This document shows positions 28,236 through 35,218 of a stretch of DNA of 35,218 bases, one piece after another. The notes beneath the pieces are model-generated. The model was not told the origin of the DNA. It did no database searches and saw only the letters and a list, made by a program, of their open reading frames with translations. Positions within the stretch are counted from its first letter, which is position 1. Each line of letters begins with the position of its first letter. Source of the DNA: Billgrantia bachuensis (GTDB taxonomy: Bacteria; Pseudomonadota; Gammaproteobacteria; Pseudomonadales; Halomonadaceae); assembly GCF_011742165.1 (NCBI RefSeq), contig NZ_JAAQTO010000027.1, positions 1 through 35,218 on the forward strand, written 5' to 3'. Made by a program: the position numbers and the translations under genes.

Positions 28236-29666
28236 TCATTGTACTCGCTTGCTCGACGACTGCACCTGGGGGGCCTCCTCGGCGTCGTTCGCCCGGGCAG
28301 CCTCGGCCAGTCGCATTCGCGCCAGGCTGGCGGCCAGCGCCAGCAAACAGGCCAGGCAGCCGACCCACAGCGTGGCCTGCACCGGGGCATTGGCCGCCAT
28401 GAAGGCGCCGACCAGAGCCACGCCGAGCGACTGCCCCACGGTGCGCGTCGTGCTGAGCACGCCCGAGGCGCTGGTGCTCAGTTCGAGCGGCGCGCTGGTC
28501 ATCATCTCGCGGTTATTGGGCGGCTGGAACAGCCCGAAGCCAATGCCGCACAGGGCCGTACGCCACAGGCTGTCCAGCACGCCGGCATCATGCGGCAGCA
28601 TGGCCAGCGAGGCGAGCCCCAGCATCAACAGCACCAGCCCCAGACTCGCCATGACGCTGGGATTCACGCGGTCGGCCAGGCGACCGGCAATCGGGCCGAC
28701 CAGCATGATAGCGAGCGGCCAGGGCGTGAACAGCCAGGCGGTGTGCAGCGGAGAGAAGCCCATTTCCTGCTGGTAGAGAAACGACAGCGCGACGAAAGCG
28801 AGCCCTTGGCCGACGAAGGCCAACCCCGAAGCGGAGACCGCCAGGCGAAAACGCGGCACCTGAAACAGCCGCGGCGGCAATAGCGGATGGCTGGCACGGC
28901 GCTGTCGGCGCAGGAACAGCGAGCCCGCCACCACGCTCAGCGCCAGCCAGGCCAACGCCTGCCACAGCGGCGCGCCGTGACCCAGGGTATCCATGGCCAG
29001 GAAGAAACTGCCCAGCATGACCACCGAGCCCAGCGCACCTCGGCCGTCGAAGCCCCCGCGCCGGCCCTTCTCGCGGGGTAGCGCGCGCCATGCCAGCCAC
29101 AGCGAGACGAGACCCAACGGCAGGTGCAGCGCAAACAGCCAAGGCCAGCTCACTACCGACAGCACCAGCCCACCCAAGGCCGGGCCGGCGGCATAGCCGC
29201 CCGCCACCACCAAGGCGGAGAGCCCCAGCGCACTGCCCAGCAAACGCGTGGGAAAGATCGAGCGGTAGAGCGAAGGGCCGATGGAGAGCGTAGCCGCCGC
29301 TCCCAGCCCCTGCAGCGCACGGAACACCAGCAGCCATTCCAGGCTACGCGACAGTGCAGCGCCCAGCGAGGCCAGCACAAAAAGCCCGAGCCCGGTCACG
29401 TAGAGTCGCCGACGGCTGATCATTTCACTGAAGGAGGCGCACACCAGCAGGAAGGCGGCGCAGACGATCTGAAAGAGATTGGTGACCCAGACCGTTCTGG
29501 CGGCGGAAACCTCGAGATCGCGCGCAATGGAGGGCAGCGCGATGTTGATCATAGTGACGTCCACCACGGCCATCAGGGTGCCGAGGATCAACGCCAGCAC
29601 CGCCAGGCGTCGTTCGGGCCCCGGCAAGCCGTCGTCGCCAGGCCGAGTGGAAAAGAGTCGGCTCAT
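28236..29666 (-). CDS. MFS transporter, DHA2-like drug exporter
   Basis: A 476-residue major-facilitator protein with about 14 hydrophobic segments. The N-terminal TM1 ends LMAVVDVTMINIALPSIARDLEVS, the DHA2 (14-TM, EmrB/QacA) hallmark, and motif C-like glycine-rich TM5 (ALVVAGGYAAGPALGGLVL) marks an antiporter. It probably exports drugs or other hydrophobic compounds by proton antiport. I start at ATG 29666 (MSRLFSTRPG); the open frame upstream is spurious. Its substrate cannot be read, and no regulator or membrane-fusion partner lies beside it. It is followed by bolA after 28 bases. Confidence 0.88.
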   Translation of the reverse strand: MSRLFSTRPGDDGLPGPERRLAVLALILGTLMAVVDVTMINIALPSIARDLEVSAARTVWVTNLFQIVCAAFLLVCASFSEMISRRRLYVTGLGLFVLASLGAALSRSLEWLLVFRALQGLGAAATLSIGPSLYRSIFPTRLLGSALGLSALVVAGGYAAGPALGGLVLSVVSWPWLFALHLPLGLVSLWLAWRALPREKGRRGGFDGRGALGSVVMLGSFFLAMDTLGHGAPLWQALAWLALSVVAGSLFLRRQRRASHPLLPPRLFQVPRFRLAVSASGLAFVGQGLAFVALSFLYQQEMGFSPLHTAWLFTPWPLAIMLVGPIAGRLADRVNPSVMASLGLVLLMLGLASLAMLPHDAGVLDSLWRTALCGIGFGLFQPPNNREMMTSAPLELSTSASGVLSTTRTVGQSLGVALVGAFMAANAPVQATLWVGCLACLLALAASLARMRLAEAARANDAEEAPQVQSSSKRVQ

Positions 29667-29701
29667 CCTGTTTCCATCACTGCAGGGTACGTAACGAGAA
29701 G

Positions 29702-29717
29702 ACCGGCCGCAGCCGGT
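29702..29717 (-). other. Small inverted repeat in the MFS leader
   Basis: ACCGG and CCGGT around a six-base spacer, 36 bases before the MFS start. It could form a hairpin in the leader or be an operator half-site pair. Short, so weak support. Confidence 0.25.
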
Positions 29718-29735
29718 TCTCGCATCTTTAAGAAC

Positions 29736-29894
29736 GGAAAGGGCCCGATTTGCGTTGCGAGCGAAGAGAGCCCGCTTTCCGCCGGAGCGCAGCAACCGGA
29801 GTTTACAGCCTGCTAAATGAGGATTGCGACGGTTCGACGCCTCGACACCGCCGGGGAGCGGGATATCAAGCGCAGCAGCAAATCGGGACTTTCC
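29736..29894. repeat. Large imperfect palindrome, copy C of the four-member family
   Basis: GGAAAGGGCCCGATTTGC (29736-29753) pairs with GCAAATCGGGACTTTCC (29878-29894). The central module CCGGAGTTTACAGCC...TAAATGAGGATTGCGACGG starts at 29796. The right arm ends exactly at the base before the stop codon (29895-29897) of the minus-strand gene at 29895. Confidence 0.87.
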
Positions 29895-30281
29895 TCAGTC
29901 CTGGTCGGTTTCCAGCAGTAGCGAGTCATCGACTTCTGAGATCTCCAGCGCCGTCTCATCGTCGAGGTCGATCGCCAGGTAGCTGTGCTCGACCTGCAGG
30001 AAACGCTGGAACAGCGCCCAGTCTATGGCCTCGGGCCACTGCCGCTCGTCCTCTTCCCAGGCGCGCAGCTCGGTCTCGAGAATCTCGAGATAGCGCTCGC
30101 GCACGAAGGCTTCCAGCGCCTCCGGGGTGTCCATCTCGGGGATGAGGTAGACGGTGCTTTCACGTTCGACGTCTGCCAGGGTGAGGTCGTCCTCCCCCAT
30201 GGTGGGTTCCAGCGCGTTGATCCAGTCCACGAAATGCCGGGTAGGCCTGACGCTCAGGGCGGAGCGGTTGAGCAGTTTCAT
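29895..30281 (-). CDS. Conserved small acidic hypothetical protein
   Basis: A 128-residue protein, MKLLNRSALSVRPTRHFVDWINALEP at the start, then a strongly acidic chain (DDLTLADVERESTVYLIPEMDTPEALEAFVRERYLEILETELRAW) and a tail DLDDETALEISEVDDSLLLETDQD. GAGGAG stands before ATG 30281; an upstream ATG in the open frame is not supported. It has no cysteine motif, signal peptide or membrane span. I recall such FVDWIN-type proteins as conserved across gammaproteobacteria without a function. It lies downstream of lysS on the same strand, 251 bases away, with the second mosaic repeat between. Confidence 0.75.
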   Translation of the reverse strand: MKLLNRSALSVRPTRHFVDWINALEPTMGEDDLTLADVERESTVYLIPEMDTPEALEAFVRERYLEILETELRAWEEDERQWPEAIDWALFQRFLQVEHSYLAIDLDDETALEISEVDDSLLLETDQD

Positions 30282-30397
30282 CGCGGTCTCCTCGACGTCG
30301 AAACGGTGATCATTATGGGCGCTAGTGCCGCCGCTTACCAATACTTCCGCCGGTTCGGAATAGAGAAGCCCGGGCTTGCTCCGTCAGAAAAGGTAAC

Positions 30398-30499
30398 GCG
30401 ACGGGGGAATGCCGAAGAGGAGGTCCGGCGCCATGGATGGCGCCGGTAGCTCCCAGGGATGGGCTCGGTGCGCCTCCTCGAAGGCATGTCCCCCGTCGC
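30398..30499. repeat. Mosaic palindromic repeat, second copy (reverse orientation)
   Basis: GCGACGGGGGAATGCC at the left end pairs imperfectly with GGCATGTCCCCCGTCGC at the right. Inside are the perfect palindrome CCGGCGCCAT-GG-ATGGCGCCGG (30425-30446), the word GTAGCTCCCAGGGATGGG (30447-30464) and GCGCCTCCTCGAAGG (30470-30484). Read on the minus strand it has the same order of words as 10393-10520, without the 18-bp tandem repeat. It lies 33 bases after the lysS stop. Confidence 0.75.
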
Positions 30500-30532
30500 T
30501 TCAGCGGCTTGCCTGGCCGAAGCGCAGCCCCT

Positions 30533-32083
30533 TCATTCCACTTCAGGACGCATGGCCGGGAACAGCAATACATCGCGGATCGAGGCGCTGTCGGTGAATA
30601 GCATGACCAGGCGGTCGATACCGATGCCCTCACCGGCGGTCGGCGGTAAGCCGTACTCCAGCGCGCGCACGTAGTCGGCATCGTAGTACATCGCCTCCAG
30701 ATCGCCCGCCTCCTTCTCCGCCGCCTGGGCGCGGAAGCGCTCGGCCTGATCCTCGGCGTCGTTGAGCTCCGAGAAGCCATTGGCAATCTCGCGACCGCCG
30801 ACGAAGAACTCGAAGCGCTCGGTGACGAACGGGTCGCGGTCGTTGCGTCGCGCCAACGGGCTCACCTCGGTGGGGTATTCGGTAATGAAGGTCGGGTCCT
30901 TGAGGCGATGCTCGACGGTCTTCTCGAAGATCTCGATCTGCACCTTGCCCAGGCCCCAGCCATCCCTGACTTCGATATCCAGACGCTCGGCGATCTGCCG
31001 TGCGGCGGCCTCGTCGGCCAGCGCCTCGGCGTGAATGTCCGGATTGAACTCGAGGATCGAGTCGAACACGCTGATGCGCTTGAGCGGGCGGCCGAAGTCG
31101 TATTCGAAGGTCTCCAGCACTTCTCCATCCGCATTGCGCACGGTATTGACCACCGTGGTGGTGCCCAACACCTTGAGCGCGATGGTGCGCAGCATCTCCT
31201 CGGTGAGGTCCATCAGGTCGTGATGGTTGGCGTGGGCCTGGTAGAACTCGACCATGGTGAACTCGGGGTTGTGGCGCGTCGAGAGCCCTTCGTTCCTGAA
31301 GTTGCGGTTGATCTCGAAGACCTTCTCGAAGCCGCCCACCACCAGGCGCTTGAGGTAGAGCTCCGGCGCGATGCGCAGATACATGTCGATGTCGAGCGCA
31401 TTGTGGTGGGTGACGAAGGGCCGCGCAGTGGCACCACCGGGAATCGGCTGCAGCATGGGGGTCTCCACCTCCATGAAGCCGCGCTCCTCGAAGAAACGAC
31501 GCATGGCGCTGATCACACCCGCGCGGGTCTCGAACACCTTGCGCGAGTCAGGGTTCATGATCAGGTCGACGTAGCGCTGACGATAGCGAGCCTCCATATC
31601 GGTCAGGCCATGGAATTTGTCCGGCAGCGGGCGCAGGCTCTTGGTCAGCAGCTTGGCCTCTTCCATCATCACGTAGAGATCGCCCTTGCCCGACTTGTGC
31701 ACCGGGCCGCGGCCGGCCACGATATCGCCGATGTCCCAGCCCTTGATATCCTCGAGCGTCTCTTCCGGCAGCCCCTTCTTGTCGACATAGAGCTGAATGA
31801 TGCCGCTGGGGTCCTGGATCACCAGGAACGGACCGCGCTTGCGCATGATGCGCCCGGCCACCGCTGCCGGGCGGTTCAGCGCTTCGAGCTCCGCCTTGTC
31901 CTTCTCGCCCAACTCGGCCGTCAGTTCGGCCGCCAGGCTGTCGCGACGGAAGTCGTTGGGGAAGGCGCTGCCGCCGGTCTCGGCGGCGCGCTCGCGGCGT
32001 GCCGCCAGCTTGGCCCGGCGCTCGGCGATCAGGCGATTGTCGTCGGTCTGGGGGCTGTCCGGGGAAGAGCTCTGATTGGCCAT
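30533..32083 (-). CDS. lysS: Lysine-tRNA ligase (class II)
   Basis: A 516-residue class II lysyl-tRNA synthetase. An N-terminal OB-fold domain binding the anticodon ([28 protein letters not shown]) is followed by the catalytic domain with motif 2 around [29 protein letters not shown] and motif 3 [21 protein letters not shown], and the C-terminus [10 protein letters not shown] start at ATG 32083 (MANQSS) after CAGGT; the open frame continues far upstream into prfB and is not used. prfB precedes it on the same strand by 92 bases, the conserved prfB-lysS operon. Confidence 0.97.
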   Translation of the reverse strand: MANQSSSPDSPQTDDNRLIAERRAKLAARRERAAETGGSAFPNDFRRDSLAAELTAELGEKDKAELEALNRPAAVAGRIMRKRGPFLVIQDPSGIIQLYVDKKGLPEETLEDIKGWDIGDIVAGRGPVHKSGKGDLYVMMEEAKLLTKSLRPLPDKFHGLTDMEARYRQRYVDLIMNPDSRKVFETRAGVISAMRRFFEERGFMEVETPMLQPIPGGATARPFVTHHNALDIDMYLRIAPELYLKRLVVGGFEKVFEINRNFRNEGLSTRHNPEFTMVEFYQAHANHHDLMDLTEEMLRTIALKVLGTTTVVNTVRNADGEVLETFEYDFGRPLKRISVFDSILEFNPDIHAEALADEAAARQIAERLDIEVRDGWGLGKVQIEIFEKTVEHRLKDPTFITEYPTEVSPLARRNDRDPFVTERFEFFVGGREIANGFSELNDAEDQAERFRAQAAEKEAGDLEAMYYDADYVRALEYGLPPTAGEGIGIDRLVMLFTDSASIRDVLLFPAMRPEVE

Positions 32084-32175
32084 GTCGTTACCTGTTAAGA
32101 ATTTCGCTACGGGCGGCGAGCCCCGAGCCACGGGCGCAAGCGGGCTGGCTACGGCTCGCGACTCGAAGCCCGAAG
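32084..32175. repeat. prfB-lysS intergenic repeat-word region
   Basis: 92 bases made largely of GGCTCGCGACTCGAAGCC- and GCTACGGGC-type words that partly form inverted pairs (GCTACGGGC near 32109 and GCCCGAAGC near 32168). Similar words occur at 6110-6153. The right end runs into the TAG stop of prfB. It may stabilise or trim the prfB 3' end. Confidence 0.45.
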
Positions 32176-33274
32176 CTACAAGCCTTGTTTCAAGCTGGCT
32201 TCGATGAAGGCGTCCAGGTCGCCGTCCAGCACCCGGTCGCAGTTGCTCGTCTGCACCCCGGTACGCAGGTCCTTGATGCGCTGGTCGTCGAGCACGTAGG
32301 AGCGGATCTGGCTGCCCCAGCCGATATCGGACTTGGCATCCTCCGCTTCCTGCTTGGCGGCATTGCGCTTCTGCATCTCGTGTTCCCACAGCTTCGCCTT
32401 GAGCTGCTTCATGGCGAAGTCGCGGTTGGCGTGCTGGCTGCGCTGGCTCTGGCAGGCCACCACGATACCGGTGGGCTCGTGGGTGATACGCACCGCGGAA
32501 TCGGTGGTGTTGACGTGCTGGCCGCCGGCGCCGCTGGAGCGGTAGGTGTCGGTGCGCAGGTCCGCCGGGTTGATCTCGACCTCGAAGTTGTCATCCACCT
32601 CCGGCGACAGGAACACCGAGGCGAAGGAGGTGTGACGGCGGCCGCCGGAGTCGAACGGGCTCTTGCGCACCAGGCGGTGCACGCCGGTCTCGGTGCGTAG
32701 CCAGCCGAAGGCGTGGTCGCCCTGAACATGAATGGTAGCCGACTTGATGCCCGCCACCTCGCCGGCGGAAACCTCGACGATCTCGACCTTGAAACCGTGG
32801 TGTTCACACCAGCGCAGGTACATGCGCAGCAGCATGTTGGCCCAGTCCTGGGCCTCGGTGCCGCCGGAGCCGGCCTGGATGTCGAGATAGGCGTTGTTGG
32901 CGTCCATCTCGCCGGAGAACATGCGCCGGAACTCGAGCTTCGCCAGGCTTTCCTGGAGCCCGTCGAGCTCCTTCTGTACCTCGGCGACGGTGTCCGCGTC
33001 TTCTTCCATCTCAGCCAGCTCAAGCAGGTCGCGGCTGTCCGCCAGGCCTTGATCGAGCGCGTCGATGGTCTCGACGATGATCTCCAGCGATGCACGTTCC
33101 TTGCCGAGCTTCTGGGCGTAGTCGGGGTCGTTCCAGACGTTCGGGTCTTCCAGCTCGCGGGAGACTTCCTCTAGCCGATCCTTGCGTTCGGCGTAGTCAA
33201 AGATACCCCCTCAGGACGTCTGTCCGCTCGGACAGGTCCTTGATGAGGTTGTGAATGGGGTTGGTTTCCAGCAT
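32176..33274 (-). CDS. prfB: Peptide chain release factor 2, made by +1 programmed frameshift
   Basis: Two overlapping frames: ATG 33274 to codon 25 (33200), then, after skipping one base (33199), 33198 to 32176. Total 365 residues, the same as E. coli RF2. The shift site reads AGGGGGTATCTTTGAC on the minus strand: an internal Shine-Dalgarno, slippery CTT and UGA, which is the known autoregulatory site: low RF2 lets the ribosome shift. After the shift, SPF at 205-207 (stop recognition) and GGQ at 250-252 (peptide hydrolysis) fall at the E. coli positions. Residue 246 is Ser, not the Thr of E. coli K-12. It recognises UGA and UAA. Operon with lysS. Confidence 0.97.
33192..33211 (-). other. +1 programmed ribosomal frameshift site of prfB
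   Basis: On the minus strand, AGGGGG (33210-33205), TAT, CTT, TGA (33199-33197), C. The SD-like hexamer is three bases from the slippery codon CTT, and the UGA is followed by C, the weak-termination context. This matches the E. coli site base for base through this core. Confidence 0.95.
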
Positions 33275-33533
33275 GGGCTCGCTCGCCTGAGTCGCTATGG
33301 AAGAACGGCCGCCACGGCACGGGCCGGGGCCCGTGGCAAAGGCAGCACGGAAAAGGCAGTTATTGTAGCGAACTCGCCGCTACGGCGCATCCTCACCCAC
33401 CGCGTCTGTCAGCGATCTCCTACAAGTGGACTGGACAAAGTCGCACGCTACCATCATGGTTAAATCGACTAGGATTACTTAGATTGGTAGTGGAAACACC
33501 ATTCAATAACAAGACACAAGGAGAAACATTCTG
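33275..33533. promoter_or_regulatory. Divergent prfB-oppA intergenic region
   Basis: 259 bases. On the prfB side is an 18-bp inverted repeat, CACGGGC...GCCCGTG (33318-33335), in the likely leader, and a good -10 box TACAAT on the minus strand (33367-33362) without a clear -35. On the oppA side AAGGAG lies before ATG 33534; candidate hexamers (TTGGTA/TAACAA, 17 bases apart) lie too close to it to be convincing. Confidence 0.4.
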
Positions 33534-35120
33534 ATGAGCCTCGCATCTCGCTTGCGCCCTGCGCTCCGCACCACCGCCCTCATGGCCAGCCTTGCCGCCC
33601 TGCCCCTGCACGCCGACACGCTGCGTATCGCCATCATGGGCGAGCCTGCCTCCCTCGACCCGCACAAGATCAGCGGCGTGTGGGAGAACGACGTGGCAGG
33701 CGATCTCTTCGAAGGGTTGGTCACCGAGGCCGCCGACGGCGAGCGCATCCCCGGCGTGGCCGAGTCGTGGGAGATCTCCGAGGATGGTACCGTCTATACC
33801 TTCCAGCTTCGCCAGGATGCTCGCTGGTCGGACGGCAAGCCGGTCACCGCCGAGGATTTCGTCTTTGCGTTCCGGCGTATCCTCGACCCGGCAACGGCCG
33901 CCAACTACGCCTACCTGCTCTATCCGGTGAAGAACGCCGAGACGGTCTACGAGGGCGAGGCGGAGCCCGACACGCTGGGCATCGAGGCGCTCGACGAGCA
34001 TACCCTGCAGATCACCCTGGAGCGTTCGACGCCCTACTTCCTCGATCAGCTCTCGCACTACACCGCCTATCCGGTTCCCAAGCATGTGGTGGAGGAGCAC
34101 GGCGACCGCTGGTCGCGGCCCGACAACCTGGTCTCCAACGGCCCATTCAAGGTTCAGCGCTGGCAGTCGCAGACGCGTATCGAGGCGGTGCGTAACGAGC
34201 ACTTCCATGCGGCCGACAGCGTCGCGCTCGACGAGGTGGTCTACTTTCCCATCGAGGAGCGCAACACCGCCCTGAACCGCTTTCGCGCCGGTGAAATCGA
34301 CATCGCCCGGGAGTTTCCGGCCCAGCAGTACGACTGGCTGCAGGACAACCTGCCGGAAGCGACCCACACGGCACCTTACCTGGGCATTTACTACTACGTG
34401 CTCAACTCACGCGAGGGACACCCCACGGCCGACCCGCGAGTTCGCGAGGCCCTGAGCCTGGCCGTGCGCCGCGAAGTAATCACCGAGCAGATCCTGGGCA
34501 CGGGCGAGGAGCCGGCCTACAGCTTCGTTCCGCCCGGCGTCAGCCATTACGAACCGGCGACGCTCGATTTCGCCGATATGTCCCAGGATGAGCGCATGGC
34601 ACGTGCCCGCGAACTCATGACAGAGGCGGGCTACAGTCCCGACAATCCGCTCCAACTCAACCTGCGCTACAACACCAGCGAGGATCACCGCAAGGTGGCC
34701 ATCGCCATCGGCGCCATGTGGGAGCCGCTTGGCGTCGAGGCCGACCTGTTCAATTCCGAGGTCGCGGTGCACTACGCCGACCTCAGGCAGGGTAAGTTCG
34801 ACGTGGGCCGCGCAGGCTGGATCGGCGACTACAACGACGCCCAGAATTTCCTCAGCTTGCTGGAGGGCGGCGTGGCGAACAACTATGGCGCCTACGCCAA
34901 CGAGGAGTTCGATACGCTGATGAGCGAGGCCGCCGAGACCCAGGACCTCGATCGGCGCGGCGAGATCATGGCCGAGGCCGAACGCCTGGCGCTCGAGGAC
35001 AACGCTACCTTGCCCATCTACTACTACGTTTCGCGCAACCTGGTGAACCCCGCCCTGCAAGGCTGGGAGAACAATATCGAGGATATCCATCGCTCGCGCT
35101 GGGTCTCCTTCGAGAATTGA
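33534..35120 (+). CDS. oppA: Oligopeptide ABC transporter periplasmic binding protein
   Basis: A 528-residue family-5 extracellular solute-binding protein. The N-terminal signal peptide (MSLASRLRPALRTTALMASLAALPLHA, probable signal-peptidase I cut after LHA at residue 27) directs it to the periplasm; no lipobox. The mature part begins DTLRIAIMGEPASLDPHK, the family signature, and has GVAESWEISEDGTVYTFQLR and the ligand-binding C-terminal lobe with VSNGPFKVQRWQSQTRIEAVRNEH. AAGGAG precedes the ATG at good spacing. It is divergent from prfB and followed by a permease gene, so the call as binding component of an Opp/Dpp importer is firm, the peptide preference is not. Confidence 0.93.
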   Translation: MSLASRLRPALRTTALMASLAALPLHADTLRIAIMGEPASLDPHKISGVWENDVAGDLFEGLVTEAADGERIPGVAESWEISEDGTVYTFQLRQDARWSDGKPVTAEDFVFAFRRILDPATAANYAYLLYPVKNAETVYEGEAEPDTLGIEALDEHTLQITLERSTPYFLDQLSHYTAYPVPKHVVEEHGDRWSRPDNLVSNGPFKVQRWQSQTRIEAVRNEHFHAADSVALDEVVYFPIEERNTALNRFRAGEIDIAREFPAQQYDWLQDNLPEATHTAPYLGIYYYVLNSREGHPTADPRVREALSLAVRREVITEQILGTGEEPAYSFVPPGVSHYEPATLDFADMSQDERMARARELMTEAGYSPDNPLQLNLRYNTSEDHRKVAIAIGAMWEPLGVEADLFNSEVAVHYADLRQGKFDVGRAGWIGDYNDAQNFLSLLEGGVANNYGAYANEEFDTLMSEAAETQDLDRRGEIMAEAERLALEDNATLPIYYYVSRNLVNPALQGWENNIEDIHRSRWVSFEN

Positions 35121-35140
35121 CCTCCCTTCACGCCTGATAA

Positions 35141-35160
35141 GGCCCCGGGCAACCGGGGCC
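35141..35160 (+). terminator. Intercistronic hairpin between oppA and its permease
   Basis: GGCCCCGG/CCGGGGCC, an 8-bp stem with a GCAA tetraloop, 20 bases after oppA and 10 bases before the next ATG. No T run follows. Such hairpins after binding-protein genes usually stabilise the upstream mRNA and lower permease expression. Confidence 0.7.
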
Positions 35161-35170
35161 GGGAGACACC

Positions 35171-35218
35171 ATGCTGCTTTACGTCTTCAAACGCCTGTTT
35201 CAGGCCATTCCTACCCTG
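35171..35218 (+). CDS. oppB: ABC transporter permease, N-terminal fragment cut by the window edge
   Basis: Sixteen codons remain: MLLYVFKRLFQAIPTL. This is the typical N-terminus of OppB/DppB permeases (first membrane segment, with the FKRL-xx-IPTL pattern). GGGAGA stands before the ATG. Position after an oppA-like gene supports the call, but too little is visible for more. Confidence 0.75.
   Translation, partial: MLLYVFKRLFQAIPTL

Noticed and set aside
33009..33274. prfB as a frameshifted pseudogene
   Set aside because: The break is exactly the known programmed site AGGGGGTATCTTTGAC; downstream protein is complete.
33420..33533. Sigma-70 promoter for oppA
   Set aside because: Hexamer pairs at plausible spacing match consensus at only three or four positions and one lies on top of the ribosome site.

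Overview
The window reads as a chromosomal core segment of a GC-rich gammaproteobacterium. Protein flavour, gene order and the style of intergenic repeats point to Halomonadaceae (Halomonas or a close relative); this is an inference, because no rRNA gene is present. Almost every gene is housekeeping. I see no phage, insertion sequence, tRNA, CRISPR array, defence island or biosynthetic cluster.

Layout. 1-3.1 kb: 3' end of dapE, a small unknown protein, a membrane-anchored cold-shock-domain protein, slyX, trxB and a CPXCG cysteine-rich protein. 3.3-12.7 kb: aconitase acnA, then a minus-strand run of NAD-malic enzyme, a YeeE/YedE-type sulfur transporter, trpS, alanine dehydrogenase, a hotdog thioesterase and a DUF2007/zinc-ribbon protein. 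12.8-22.4 kb: rlmI, mutM, rpmG, rpmB and radC on minus, then coaBC, dut, algC, argB and slmA on plus, then rpoH on minus. This resembles the enterobacterial mutM-rpmG-rpmB-radC-coaBC-dut-slmA block, with algC-argB placed between dut and slmA. 22.6-28.2 kb: ftsX, ftsE and ftsY with 4-base overlaps, divergent rsmD, zapB, then rimI, a probable holD (DNA polymerase III psi) and bolA, joined by overlaps. 28.2-35.2 kb: an MFS exporter, a small acidic unknown, lysS, prfB with a canonical +1 programmed frameshift, and a divergent oppA-like binding protein followed by the first codons of a permease.

The least explained material is intergenic. Four 118-159 bp imperfect palindromes share a central module but have different, internally complementary arms. 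All lie 0-6 nt from the stop codon of a minus-strand gene and all have the same orientation relative to it. This looks like a 3'-end RNA element or palindromic repeat family held by structure rather than sequence. A second mosaic repeat, with the words CCCATCCCTGGG and CCATCCATGG, occurs after ald and after lysS. One copy carries an 18-bp tandem repeat. Other points are a sigma-E-like promoter before rpoH and a strong sigma-70 promoter before rpmB.

Functional themes: central carbon and redox metabolism (acnA, malic enzyme, ald, trxB), translation (trpS, lysS, prfB, rpmB, rpmG, rlmI, rsmD, rimI), division and secretion (ftsEX, ftsY, zapB, slmA), genome maintenance (mutM, radC, dut, holD) and stress control (rpoH, bolA, cold-shock protein).
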